DNA of 60,385 nucleotides. Origin: an uncultured Clostridia bacterium. Its GTDB lineage: Bacteria; Bacillota; Clostridia; Lachnospirales; Lachnospiraceae. A model generated the notes under the pieces. That model searched no databases, had not been told where the DNA came from, and saw only the letters and a list, made by a program, of their open reading frames with translations. Both the position numbers and the translations under genes were made by a program. Positions within the stretch are counted from its first letter, which is position 1. Each line of letters begins with the position of its first letter. The stretch spans positions 1-60,385 of the forward strand of contig CAMIZL010000012.1 of assembly GCA_946403295.1 (NCBI GenBank). The letters run 5' to 3'. Shown piece by piece: positions 46,812 through 55,462 of the stretch.

Positions 46812-46897
46812 GGCTATGTACGCATATTTTGCTTCGCGAGCGTTTCCCTAACGCTGCTGCCATTATAGAAAATGGGGTATTTAGGTTTGGGGATAGA

Positions 46898-48088
46898 ATG
46901 GTTCACCGTGGTTCATCGTGGTTCAAATCTGAGGAAAGGAAGAATGCATTCGTGGAATTTAAGGACTTCTTCAACATGATGAAAAATCGAATATCTGATG
47001 GTGCAGATGTGCCTTATTTCTTTAGAGATCTGATGGCTATGATCACGGATGTTACTGAAGATGAGTGGGGGACGCCAAAGGATCCCTCCACAAAACTTAC
47101 CAAGGAAAACACTCTTCGTACTTATGCAAAGCGTGGCTTCTCTAAAAAGTTCGCGGAGAGTATTGTTTACAGGCTCTCTCCGGAGATGTTTGTGAAATCC
47201 CTGAACACGAGACCCAAGGCGGTGATTGCGCTTCTGGCAGATGATTATAAAAGCTATGACTCATCAACGAATGCAACCAACGTGTCAAAGAAACTGGCGG
47301 ATTGTTTTGTCGATATTATTCGCACGGCAGCAGGGTTGGTGCCGCAGAGTGAATTTGAAAGACAGAGGTTGATGCAGCAGGCATATGATCTGAAGATGCG
47401 GTTTGGAGAGTACTTGCGAGATGAGGCAGATAATGTGTGTACATTTCCTGGATGTGGAAGGCTGCTGTCTGTGGCAGAGAATGGAGTGGTTTCCTACCTG
47501 TTCGAGGTTGGGCTTATAGACAAGAGCAAGGAAGCTAAAGTTGATAATCTACTGGCTTTTTGTCCGTATTGTCATGCCACCTATCTCTTTGACAGCAATA
47601 AGAAACGCTGCAAAGAGCTGGCTGGCATTAAGAAGATTCTTGTGGCTCATAAGCAGAGCATGAGGCTATTAGACGGGATGCCATTAGAAAAAGAAATAAT
47701 TGGCGTGATCACAAAGATAAAGAATCTTAAAGAAAAGGATTTGCTTGATCCGTCTCTGGATCCGAAAGATATCAAGGAAAAACTGATTCCGGACGATAAC
47801 CTTGCTTTGTATAAAACAGTCAAGGGGTACGTGGATACATATTATGTAACACTTAAAGAGATCATAGAGAGCGCTGATAAGCGCGGAGAGATTGACTACG
47901 ATGAAGTCCAGGATCAAATGAAAGCTATTTATAAAAGACTTAAGAAAGCAAACAAGTCCAATGTAGAGATATTCAATGAGATATCTGAGAAGGTACATAA
48001 AGTCAGCCTGCAGGAGGACATATACTGTCAAATAGTAGTTGCGTATTTTATTGCAAAGTGCGAGGTGTTTGATGCAGTTTCCGAATAA
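46898..48088 (+). CDS. ABC three-component (ABC-3C) system protein with HNH-like zinc motif
   Basis: A 396-residue protein. Helical N-terminal part, then cysteine-rich CTFPGCGR (near 181) and FCPYCHATY (C222, C225, H226), the layout of an HNH-type treble clef, though the usual central DH pair is not obvious. The C-terminal half is helical. Followed by a small middle component and a DUF2326 ATPase, it fits the effector/C-terminal-domain protein of an ABC-3C conflict system. The frame is open to a TTG at 46829, but that is too close to the promoter; ATG 46898 or GTG near 46952 are better starts. Confidence 0.78.
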   Translation: MVHRGSSWFKSEERKNAFVEFKDFFNMMKNRISDGADVPYFFRDLMAMITDVTEDEWGTPKDPSTKLTKENTLRTYAKRGFSKKFAESIVYRLSPEMFVKSLNTRPKAVIALLADDYKSYDSSTNATNVSKKLADCFVDIIRTAAGLVPQSEFERQRLMQQAYDLKMRFGEYLRDEADNVCTFPGCGRLLSVAENGVVSYLFEVGLIDKSKEAKVDNLLAFCPYCHATYLFDSNKKRCKELAGIKKILVAHKQSMRLLDGMPLEKEIIGVITKIKNLKEKDLLDPSLDPKDIKEKLIPDDNLALYKTVKGYVDTYYVTLKEIIESADKRGEIDYDEVQDQMKAIYKRLKKANKSNVEIFNEISEKVHKVSLQEDIYCQIVVAYFIAKCEVFDAVSE

Positions 48089-48296
48089 ACTTTACTCATA
48101 TAAAAACAGCACACTATCCCTAATTCCGGTTGTTCTTGATGAGATCAAACAGACTCCAGTTCCTGTTGGAGAATTGTATAACCGGGTAAAGCCATCATTA
48201 AAAGATGCTACGGACTTTATATCTGTGATGGATTGTCTGTATGCATTAAGGGCGGCGGACATAAATGACGATGGGGAGGTGTTCATATGCTTATAG
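48072..48296 (+). CDS. ABC-3C middle component
   Basis: A 74-residue protein (NSTLSLIPVVLDEIKQTPVPVGELYNRVKPSLKDATDFISVMDCLYALRAADINDDGEVFI), a compact winged-helix-like fold typical of the middle component. It overlaps the upstream gene by 17 bp and the ATPase gene by 10 bp. GAGGTG precedes the ATG at 48072. Confidence 0.82.
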   Translation: MQFPNKLYSYKNSTLSLIPVVLDEIKQTPVPVGELYNRVKPSLKDATDFISVMDCLYALRAADINDDGEVFICL

Positions 48297-49948
48297 AAAT
48301 GAAATCACCAGCCTTTAAAAAGCAGGGAAAAGAGAGACCGGCGATCCAATTCAAAGAGGGACTTAATGTCGTATTGGGCAAGGAAGATGGAGCTATGTCT
48401 ATCGGCAAATCTTCCTCATTGCTTGCTATAGATTTTGTCTTTGGTGGTGATACCTATATCAAGAGTGACGGAGTGCAGAAAGAAGGGCATCACACGATAT
48501 TCTTCACATTTCTCTTTGATGGGGTAAAGTATTTCTTCGCAAGGAATACCGGAGATAGTAATACTATCTTCATTTGTGATGAGAACTATGAACTTACAGG
48601 GAATCAGTACACAAAAGAAGAATTCACAACCTGGCTGAAGAAACAGTATCACATGGATTTCGCAGGCCTGTCGTTTCGTATTGCACTGAGTAGTTTTTTC
48701 AGGGTTTATGGAAAGAAAAATACGGATGAATTGAATCCTCTACAGGGAATTCCCGGGCAGAATATGGATAAATCCATTACTTCAATTCTGACTCTGTTTG
48801 ATAAATACAAAGATATTGAAGAGTTTAAAACCAATGTAACTGAACATAAGAAAAAGCTGGATGCATATAAAGAAGCAAGACGATATCATTTCATTTCTGA
48901 TCTTGTTGGCGGACAGAAGAAATATGAAGAGAACCTTGCTGTTATTCGAGATTTGGAACTGCAGCTTGCAACGCTTATGGAAGAGGCTGAAAAGGGACAT
49001 TCGGAAGAAGAGATAGAGCTCAATAAGAAAAAAGCAGCCCTTACAACCCAGAAATTGAATTATGAAAAAGCAATCCATGCGAAGGAAATGAAGCTTAGGC
49101 TTGTGAATATGAGCCTTGATTATGGACTCTATCCTACGGAAGCTGATATCTCCGCATTGCAGGAGTATTTCCCTGATGTAAATGTGCGCAAGCTGTATGA
49201 GGTGGAAAAATATCATCAAAAGCTGGCAAAAATACTGGATGCGCAGTTTGCGGATGAGAAAAAGGCTATAGAAGAAGATATAGCAAGTCTTAAAAAACAA
49301 TTGGATGGAATTAATGCTCAGATACGAGAACTTGGATTTGTTGGTAATATCTCCAGAGAGTTCCTGGACAGACATTCAGAGCTCAAAGGTGAGATCGATG
49401 CGTTAAAAACACAAAACGAAGCATTCCTAACACAGAATGAATTACAGGCGGCTAAAGCAAATGCGGATGCTGTGCTAAAACGGAGCATCGAGGATATTCT
49501 TCGAGAAATTGAGGAAACATTGAATGCGAAGATGGAGGAATTCAATGACACGCTCTTTGACACAAAAAAGAAGCCGCCGCATGTTCACTTTAATGCATAC
49601 AACAGCTATAAGTTTGAGACCCCAGACAATACCGGAACAGGATCAAATTATAAAGGAATGATCGTTTATGATCTTGCAATGCTGTTTTCTACGGCGTTAC
49701 CGGCATTGGCACACGATTCCTTGTTGTTTAAAAACCTGGGCAAGGATGTCGAAGATGGGATTATGAGGATATATGCAAGCACCAAAAAGCAGATTTTCAT
49801 TGCTTATGATAAACAGGGAGATTGCAGACCAGAAACGCAAAAGATTCTTGAAAGTAATTGTGTATTGAGACTGTCAACTAATAATTGTGAGCTTTATGGA
49901 AGGTCATGGGACACGGAAGAGGTAAAGAAAGATGAAGATGAGTTATAA
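48287..49948 (+). CDS. DUF2326 SMC-like ATPase of the ABC-3C system
   Basis: A 553-residue SMC/Rad50-like protein. The N-terminal ATPase half has a Walker A variant GKEDGAMSIGKSSSLLAIDF (31-50), about 190-430 is a coiled coil, and the C-terminal lobe (about 455-540) completes the ABC head. DUF2326 proteins are the ATPase of ABC-3C systems and probably sense invading DNA or its replication. Start behind GAGGTG; coupled to the middle component. Confidence 0.85.
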   Translation: MLIEMKSPAFKKQGKERPAIQFKEGLNVVLGKEDGAMSIGKSSSLLAIDFVFGGDTYIKSDGVQKEGHHTIFFTFLFDGVKYFFARNTGDSNTIFICDENYELTGNQYTKEEFTTWLKKQYHMDFAGLSFRIALSSFFRVYGKKNTDELNPLQGIPGQNMDKSITSILTLFDKYKDIEEFKTNVTEHKKKLDAYKEARRYHFISDLVGGQKKYEENLAVIRDLELQLATLMEEAEKGHSEEEIELNKKKAALTTQKLNYEKAIHAKEMKLRLVNMSLDYGLYPTEADISALQEYFPDVNVRKLYEVEKYHQKLAKILDAQFADEKKAIEEDIASLKKQLDGINAQIRELGFVGNISREFLDRHSELKGEIDALKTQNEAFLTQNELQAAKANADAVLKRSIEDILREIEETLNAKMEEFNDTLFDTKKKPPHVHFNAYNSYKFETPDNTGTGSNYKGMIVYDLAMLFSTALPALAHDSLLFKNLGKDVEDGIMRIYASTKKQIFIAYDKQGDCRPETQKILESNCVLRLSTNNCELYGRSWDTEEVKKDEDEL

Positions 49949-50180
49949 CAAGCTTTGGAAGCTACTGATTGATAAGCAGATGAAAAAGTCTGATCTTCGG
50001 AAAAATGCCGGCATCAGCTCTTCTTCGCTGGCCAAACTTACAAAGGATGAAAATGTTACAACAGAGGTTCTGGCTAAAATATGTCGAGAGCTTAAATGTG
50101 ATGTGGCTGATATTATGGAATTTGTTCCGGATGAGATTACGGAAAAGACAAGCAATCAGGAGTCCCATTTATCGGACTAG
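49932..50180 (+). CDS. Small XRE-family HTH regulator
   Basis: An 82-residue protein that is almost entirely a Cro/C1 HTH (MSYNKLWKLLIDKQMKKSDLRKNAGISSSSLAKLTKDENVTTEVLAKICRELKCDVADIM). It overlaps the ATPase gene by 17 bp and sits just before the methyltransferases, like controller proteins of restriction-modification systems. An 18-bp palindrome at 50237-50254 may be its operator. Confidence 0.88.
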   Translation: MKMSYNKLWKLLIDKQMKKSDLRKNAGISSSSLAKLTKDENVTTEVLAKICRELKCDVADIMEFVPDEITEKTSNQESHLSD

Positions 50181-50216
50181 GATTCATATAAAATGTATAG
50201 CATAGATTAAAAAAAC

Positions 50217-50254
50217 TATACTGAAAACGGTTAGAATCTGATCAACTGATCAGA
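50217..50254 (+). promoter_or_regulatory. Possible promoter and palindromic operator before the methyltransferases
   Basis: TATACT (50217-50222) is a candidate -10 with a weak -35. Downstream TCTGATCA, 2 bp, TGATCAGA (50237-50254) is a perfect inverted repeat, placed to block early transcription when bound. Confidence 0.6.
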
Positions 50255-50277
50255 GATTACTTAATGTGGAGGATTAT

Positions 50278-51396
50278 ATGGAACAGATGACACTCGCTGA
50301 ATTAGGTTTAGTGAAACCTGATACTGATTCTAAAGTCGAGGAAAAAGAAAGCACTATTGATAATAGTCAGAGGATTAGCGGTTCAAAAACTATGCAAATT
50401 TTGGGGCTTTCAAGGCATACATTTGATAAGGCTGTAAAAGGCGGTTTTCTTGTTCAGCACGTAGATGGAAAGAAAAAATACTATATTCTCTCTGAAATTG
50501 AGGCATTCATGACCACAGAAGAATATAAACAGATGTCTGAGGGATCTGTAGATAAACGAAATACATTAAATGATTTGACAGGAAAGGATTGGTTACCGGA
50601 AACAAAAAGTTTCTTTTATCAAAAAGGCCTTGGTGCTGACAGCCCAGAAGCTCAAATTGAAAAACTGCATCCTGCACCATATTCATTTCAAGATATAGGG
50701 CATCTGATTCGCTTTTTTACAAAGAAGGGGATGCGAGTTCTTGATCCGTTTGGCGGCGTTGGATCAACTGCTAAGGCATGTGAGGTTGATGGAAGAGTTT
50801 GCACCAGCATAGAACTTTCTTCCAAATGGCATGAATTATCTATAAAAAGGTTAGAAACTGAAGTTGGTGAAGGGACTAGCAAAAACCATATCTTCATTAA
50901 TGGTGATTCATGTGAAGAGTTGTTAAAACTTGATGATAATTCTGTTGATTTTGTCGTTACCAGTCCGCCTTATTGGGGAATACTGGGGAAAATAGATCAG
51001 AAGGTCAGCAAGAACAGGGTGGCAAATAACTTGGAAACAAAGTATTCAGAAGATGATAAGGACCTTGGCAATGTAGATAATTACGAAGATTTCTTGGATA
51101 TACTGGTAAATAAAGTATTTATGCAGTGTGCTCGATTATTAAGACCAGGGAAATATATGGCTCTGGTTGTGTCAGACTTTAGGGATAAGTCGGACTTTAT
51201 AAGCTTCCATAGTGATTTAGTTCAAAAAATGAATAAATCTCGCATCCCTGGAGGAGGAATCCTGAACTTACAAGGAATAAAGATACTGTTGCAAAATCAT
51301 AAGAGTTTACTTCCTTATGGATATCCATTCGCGTATGTTGAGAATATACATCATCAATATATTCTCATTTTTAAGAAAGAGGCTAAAAAGAAATGA
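50278..51396 (+). CDS. DNA methyltransferase with N-terminal HTH (TSPPYW type)
   Basis: A 372-residue protein. Residues about 26-75 form an excisionase/MerR-like helix-turn-helix (SGSKTMQILGLSRHTFDKAVKGGFLV). The catalytic part has SAM motif I DPFGGVGST near 156-164 before motif IV TSPPYW near 228-233. That order and the SPPY form suggest an N4-cytosine or N6-adenine enzyme of the class with motif I first. GGAGG fixes the ATG at 50278. It overlaps the second methyltransferase by 4 bp. The extra HTH could serve target binding or autoregulation. Confidence 0.88.
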   Translation: MEQMTLAELGLVKPDTDSKVEEKESTIDNSQRISGSKTMQILGLSRHTFDKAVKGGFLVQHVDGKKKYYILSEIEAFMTTEEYKQMSEGSVDKRNTLNDLTGKDWLPETKSFFYQKGLGADSPEAQIEKLHPAPYSFQDIGHLIRFFTKKGMRVLDPFGGVGSTAKACEVDGRVCTSIELSSKWHELSIKRLETEVGEGTSKNHIFINGDSCEELLKLDDNSVDFVVTSPPYWGILGKIDQKVSKNRVANNLETKYSEDDKDLGNVDNYEDFLDILVNKVFMQCARLLRPGKYMALVVSDFRDKSDFISFHSDLVQKMNKSRIPGGGILNLQGIKILLQNHKSLLPYGYPFAYVENIHHQYILIFKKEAKKK

Positions 51397-52229
51397 ATCA
51401 ATTTGAAGGCATTATTTGTGGGGATATGGACATAGTATTAGATGATCTCATCCGGCAGGGAGAAAAATATGATCTGATCTTGACTGATCCTCCCTACAAT
51501 ATCAATAAAGACTTTGGAAACGATAGTGACAAATTATCAATAGAGGATTTTGTTGAAAAATCCTCTGAAAGAATTAGAAAACTGAAAGAAGTCCTTACCC
51601 CAACGGGAAGCATTATTTGGTTTGGAATACACGATTATATTTGTTATATACAGATCGCCATGTATAATGCGGGACTATATTATCGCAGATTGAATATTTG
51701 GCATTATGAGAATGGCTTTTCTAGATCTCAGAAAGAACCTGCCACACATTATGAACCATTTCTTTGGTTTTCCAATCATCCGAAAAAATGGACATATAAT
51801 GTCGATGAGGTAAGAGTCCCATATAAAAGCACGGAACGGCTTAAATCACCTGTCAAGTATAAGGGGAAAGACGGAAGTACAAAAATATGGCAACCTAATC
51901 CCAAAGGATCAATGAGAGGAGATGTATGGGATTTCCCTACATTAGCAGGTAAAAGATTTGAAAAAGAAAAGACAGAACACCCAACACAGAAACCGGAGTC
52001 TTTAATAACTGAGCTTATAAAAGCTTTTTGCCCTATGCAAGATGGTATTTTTAATGGACGAATATTAGATCCATTTCACGGATCTGGAACACTTGGTGTG
52101 TGCTGCGAAAAACTAAATGCCGCTGGTAATAAAATCACATGGACTGGTATAGAACTTGAACAAAGATGGTGTGATATTGCTAATGCGAGGTTAGAAGCAC
52201 TGAAGGATACAAGAGGTGACGATGAATGA
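51393..52229 (+). CDS. Second DNA methyltransferase (beta class, DPPY)
   Basis: A 278-residue enzyme with motif IV DPPYN at 32-36 and the SAM site DPFHGSGT near 226, the reverse order to the first methyltransferase (beta class). Likely N6-adenine specific. Two different methyltransferases beside one endonuclease usually mean an asymmetric recognition sequence, each enzyme protecting one strand. Overlaps both neighbours by 4 bp. Confidence 0.92.
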   Translation: MNQFEGIICGDMDIVLDDLIRQGEKYDLILTDPPYNINKDFGNDSDKLSIEDFVEKSSERIRKLKEVLTPTGSIIWFGIHDYICYIQIAMYNAGLYYRRLNIWHYENGFSRSQKEPATHYEPFLWFSNHPKKWTYNVDEVRVPYKSTERLKSPVKYKGKDGSTKIWQPNPKGSMRGDVWDFPTLAGKRFEKEKTEHPTQKPESLITELIKAFCPMQDGIFNGRILDPFHGSGTLGVCCEKLNAAGNKITWTGIELEQRWCDIANARLEALKDTRGDDE

Positions 52230-53923
52230 TTAGATTTCGTAATCCAGGAACACAATATACAACTCAGATTCAAGTATTTCGAGAATTATATAATGAATAT
52301 AAGGATGCACCAAGTTTTAGTCTTGACGATATGGCTGAGACCATAGCAAGGACAAAACTTATGACGGCTTATGGTTATGCTGGCGATGCGGCATTGGCAT
52401 TAAGCAATACAGATAATGATAGTTTGAATTCAACTAAGATGAACGCAAAGATGTATGCCGAGGTATTTCGGTTGTTGGGATGGATTACCTCGGCTGGAAG
52501 TGGCTCATATCCTCTTGTCTTTACCTATATCGGAGAACATGCGGCCTGTACGGATGAAGTTCTGCCTTTATATGAGCAGTGTGTACTGGGAATCAATAAT
52601 CCTCAGAGGATAATGGATGTCAAGTATGACGAGAAGGTTAGATTCTTTAAAGCGGCATTATTTTCGCTGGAGGATCTAGGGGGAATAATGTACAAACATG
52701 AATTATGTTTGGGACCAATGTCCATTGATGATCTAGATAGATCACAGTATGCCAGAATGATTACATACTTACAGAAACTGCGAGGGTCTTATAAGCGTTA
52801 TGAGGAAGCTTACAAGGGTTTATGCGAAGATCTGGATGTAAAACCCACACTTCCAGACAATTCCACTAGGTTGCCCATTGCTTTTATGAAAACCTGTAAT
52901 TGGATAGATAGTAAACGAACAAAAGATCTGTATCCGCCAAAATCCTTGGAGTGTATTTGTCTTACTGACCACGGGCGCGAAGTTGCGAAGAGCTTGCACA
53001 ATGTGAAAGATTTACGATTAGATGAATATGTTACATACTCTGAAGCTAAGCAAAGGGCACTAATCAGATTAGGGGTTTATTCCATGCTCTTTAGAGCGGG
53101 ATACAACACTGATCCAGTAAAAGAGACAATACAGAATGATACTAATGAATGCAAAGATATACTGGCGGGAAAGCCTCTGCTGTTTTCTCCATATCAAACA
53201 CTTCATCATGATGAGGTTGATGATGCGTTAAATCTGAAACGGAACCACGGATCGTACCACAGGAATAGAACAATTCTTCCTAACGTATCGAGGCCCGATC
53301 TCGTTATTAATGATTTGAATCTTTCTGTAACAGTAGAAACTGTATCAAGAAATGAAGATGCTGAAGTTGAAAGATTTACATCTTATGTGAATAAATTAAA
53401 ACTAGCTGGGAAGAAGAAAAGAGAAATAATAGATAGAGTTTTTGAAGAATGCATAACGGACACACAGACTCGTTTCTATCCTTTTGTTGCAACACTATTC
53501 AGAGTAATGGGTCTTGATTGCACTGCATCAAGACCAGGCGATAATGGAGCAAGATGGGATGCAATTATAGTAGATGACGAGGAAAGCATTCCAATTGAAA
53601 TAAAGTCGCCAACAGAAGAACAGCATCTGTCGCTTAAAGCAATAAGACAGGCTCTCGAAAATAAAGTAATTTTGCTTTCAAGGGAGACACATCCAACAAA
53701 GCCAGAAACTACTTCTTTGGCCGTAGGATACTATCTGCCAAATGATAGAGCGGAAGTGACAAATTTAATGATAGATTTTAAGAACACATATGGATACAGC
53801 ATAGGTGTCATAGACTTAAAAACGCTACTGACTATAGCTATTACAATTTTATTGGACGGTAAAACGATAGATATACAGAAGCTTAATAGATTGGAGGGTT
53901 TTGCAAATGCCACTTTTAAGTAA
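52226..53923 (+). CDS. Type II restriction endonuclease, PD-(D/E)XK fold
   Basis: A 565-residue protein with no membrane span. The first about 380 residues are a presumed DNA-recognition part. The C-terminal domain has C432, S435-R436-P-G-D439, R443, D445-A and E458-I-K460, a D-x12-E-x-K active site. Its place directly after two methyltransferases supports restriction. Family and cleavage site are not identified; with two methyltransferases a type IIS or two-subunit enzyme is likely. It overlaps the next gene by 17 bp. Confidence 0.85.
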   Translation: MIRFRNPGTQYTTQIQVFRELYNEYKDAPSFSLDDMAETIARTKLMTAYGYAGDAALALSNTDNDSLNSTKMNAKMYAEVFRLLGWITSAGSGSYPLVFTYIGEHAACTDEVLPLYEQCVLGINNPQRIMDVKYDEKVRFFKAALFSLEDLGGIMYKHELCLGPMSIDDLDRSQYARMITYLQKLRGSYKRYEEAYKGLCEDLDVKPTLPDNSTRLPIAFMKTCNWIDSKRTKDLYPPKSLECICLTDHGREVAKSLHNVKDLRLDEYVTYSEAKQRALIRLGVYSMLFRAGYNTDPVKETIQNDTNECKDILAGKPLLFSPYQTLHHDEVDDALNLKRNHGSYHRNRTILPNVSRPDLVINDLNLSVTVETVSRNEDAEVERFTSYVNKLKLAGKKKREIIDRVFEECITDTQTRFYPFVATLFRVMGLDCTASRPGDNGARWDAIIVDDEESIPIEIKSPTEEQHLSLKAIRQALENKVILLSRETHPTKPETTSLAVGYYLPNDRAEVTNLMIDFKNTYGYSIGVIDLKTLLTIAITILLDGKTIDIQKLNRLEGFANATFK

Positions 53924-54965
53924 AGAAGAGAAGAGAAATAGTATTGCATTACCCAAAATAAACCAGATTGATAGTGTTACTCAGCGTTATGGGGAAACCG
54001 CAATTATTAGGGGAAAAGGAAGAAGCATATCTGGCGCCTGTTTAAAGTGTAAGAATCCAAGGTGCATGAGATTTCCAGAGGCCTATATTTCATGCCCGGA
54101 ATTTGAGGATTTCTCATATGAAAGGAATAATAATGTTTGTCCAGTAGATGCAATTTCTTGGGACTATTCAAAAGACATTCCTAGGATTGATCATGAAAAA
54201 TGTATTAACTGCGGCATATGTGCTTTAATGTGCCCAATTGGCGCGATTTACTCTGACGGAAACAAGGTTTATGTTTCCGAACCTCGTAATGATTATAGTA
54301 TTCTGCCTGTTACTGCAAGCAATATTAGACTTCAAGAAGAATTGTTCACAAGGTTGATGACTTTGAATTGGCAACACCGTTTTCTACATGAGTCTCAATC
54401 TATCATGTCCAATATTTACAAAAAGGTTTCAAAATTTGATGGACGTTCTATGTCAGCGAATCTTTTGATTAGAAATCTTATGATTGCTGTAGGGCACCAT
54501 TGTTCAATCAGCAGAACAGGTGATGTATATACACGTATAGATGCTGTGTATTCTGATGGCGATATCTATGATGCCTGCTACGGGGCTATGGAAATAGAAT
54601 TTGGAAGAGACACATTGGATGCGTCAAGAGGGATTCTAGATGATATTGCAGTTCTTCATTCACGGAACGGTATAGATAAAGAAAAGAATACAGCTCTTGT
54701 GGCATGCCTATCGTTTCCGAATAAGAGGCAGGGCTATTTTCAAGTTATAAAGGATGTTAATAAGGTCTTGAATCTAAAGATTCAAACAGTCTCATTAGGG
54801 GCGTTGTTAATACTAGCATGGAATGGTATCGAGGTTGATTTTTCGCAAAAGGATTTTTATGCGGATTTTGACAATCTTAGTATACGTTCAGCTCTGAACA
54901 ACAACATAAAGCGTAGAGTTGAATTGCCAGAAGGCTTTTTGGGTATTTTGGAACCTGAAAAATAA
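53907..54965 (+). CDS. Ferredoxin-like iron-sulfur module fused to restriction-nuclease-like domain
   Basis: A 352-residue protein. Residues 40-125 have nine cysteines: C45, C48, C53, C63 and C78-P, then the classical C99-x2-C102-x2-C105-x3-C109-P with an IGAI turn, so one and probably two [4Fe-4S] clusters. The C-terminal domain (about 180-340) aligns with the nuclease domain of the upstream endonuclease: C199-x2-S202-R203-x-G-D206-x3-R210-x-D212-A, then E229-I-E231 in place of E-I-K, and a similar tail. The catalytic lysine is missing. I infer a second subunit of the restriction enzyme. GGAGGG sets the ATG at 53907; a TTG at 53901 is the alternative. Confidence 0.82.
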   Translation: MPLLSKEEKRNSIALPKINQIDSVTQRYGETAIIRGKGRSISGACLKCKNPRCMRFPEAYISCPEFEDFSYERNNNVCPVDAISWDYSKDIPRIDHEKCINCGICALMCPIGAIYSDGNKVYVSEPRNDYSILPVTASNIRLQEELFTRLMTLNWQHRFLHESQSIMSNIYKKVSKFDGRSMSANLLIRNLMIAVGHHCSISRTGDVYTRIDAVYSDGDIYDACYGAMEIEFGRDTLDASRGILDDIAVLHSRNGIDKEKNTALVACLSFPNKRQGYFQVIKDVNKVLNLKIQTVSLGALLILAWNGIEVDFSQKDFYADFDNLSIRSALNNNIKRRVELPEGFLGILEPEK

Positions 54966-54986
54966 GGACTAATCTAGGAGTAGGAT

Positions 54987-55451
54987 ATGGGAATTTCATT
55001 CAGGCATTCAGCCGGTTTCGGAAAAAGAATGGAATACAACTTAGTCGGAAAAATGCTCATGGAAGGCTTAGATGTATATCTTCCATTGGTAGATGATCAT
55101 GGAGTTGATTGCGTTATCAAGAAAGAGGATGGAACCTTTATAGAAGTTCAGATTAAAGCGAGATCAAACGAAGTTACCGATGGCGACGCTGCACTGTTTT
55201 CAGCAATCACTCATGATTTGACAAAGAACTTCTACTTTGTGTTCTATTCTGAGCGCCTGGAGATGATGTGGATCCTTTCGTCAGAGGAATTTTTGAAGGA
55301 ATGTGTGACCAATAAAACAGGAAAGAATGCTGGAAAGCGTAGTATTTGGTTTAACGGCAATAGGAAAGATAAGAAGACAGGTATCAAGAAAGAGTATTGC
55401 AAGAAGCAGTTCGAGAAATATATTGCAACAGACTTTTCAAGATTCCATTAA
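54987..55451 (+). CDS. Small PD-(D/E)XK nuclease-like protein
   Basis: A 154-residue protein with G-V-D41-C-V-I, then F-I-E53-V-Q55-I-K57, the core of Holliday-junction-resolvase-like PD-(D/E)XK folds (D-x11-E-x-Q-x-K). A lysine-rich segment follows (about 115-140). It may nick DNA or protect it; no domain tells which. It starts 21 bp after the iron-sulfur gene. Confidence 0.8.
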   Translation: MGISFRHSAGFGKRMEYNLVGKMLMEGLDVYLPLVDDHGVDCVIKKEDGTFIEVQIKARSNEVTDGDAALFSAITHDLTKNFYFVFYSERLEMMWILSSEEFLKECVTNKTGKNAGKRSIWFNGNRKDKKTGIKKEYCKKQFEKYIATDFSRFH

Positions 55452-55462
55452 GGTTAAGGAAA

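Noticed and set aside
46829-46897. TTG start for the ABC-3C protein at 46829
   Set aside because: It lies about 18 bp after the -10 element and has no ribosome binding site; downstream ATG or GTG fit better.
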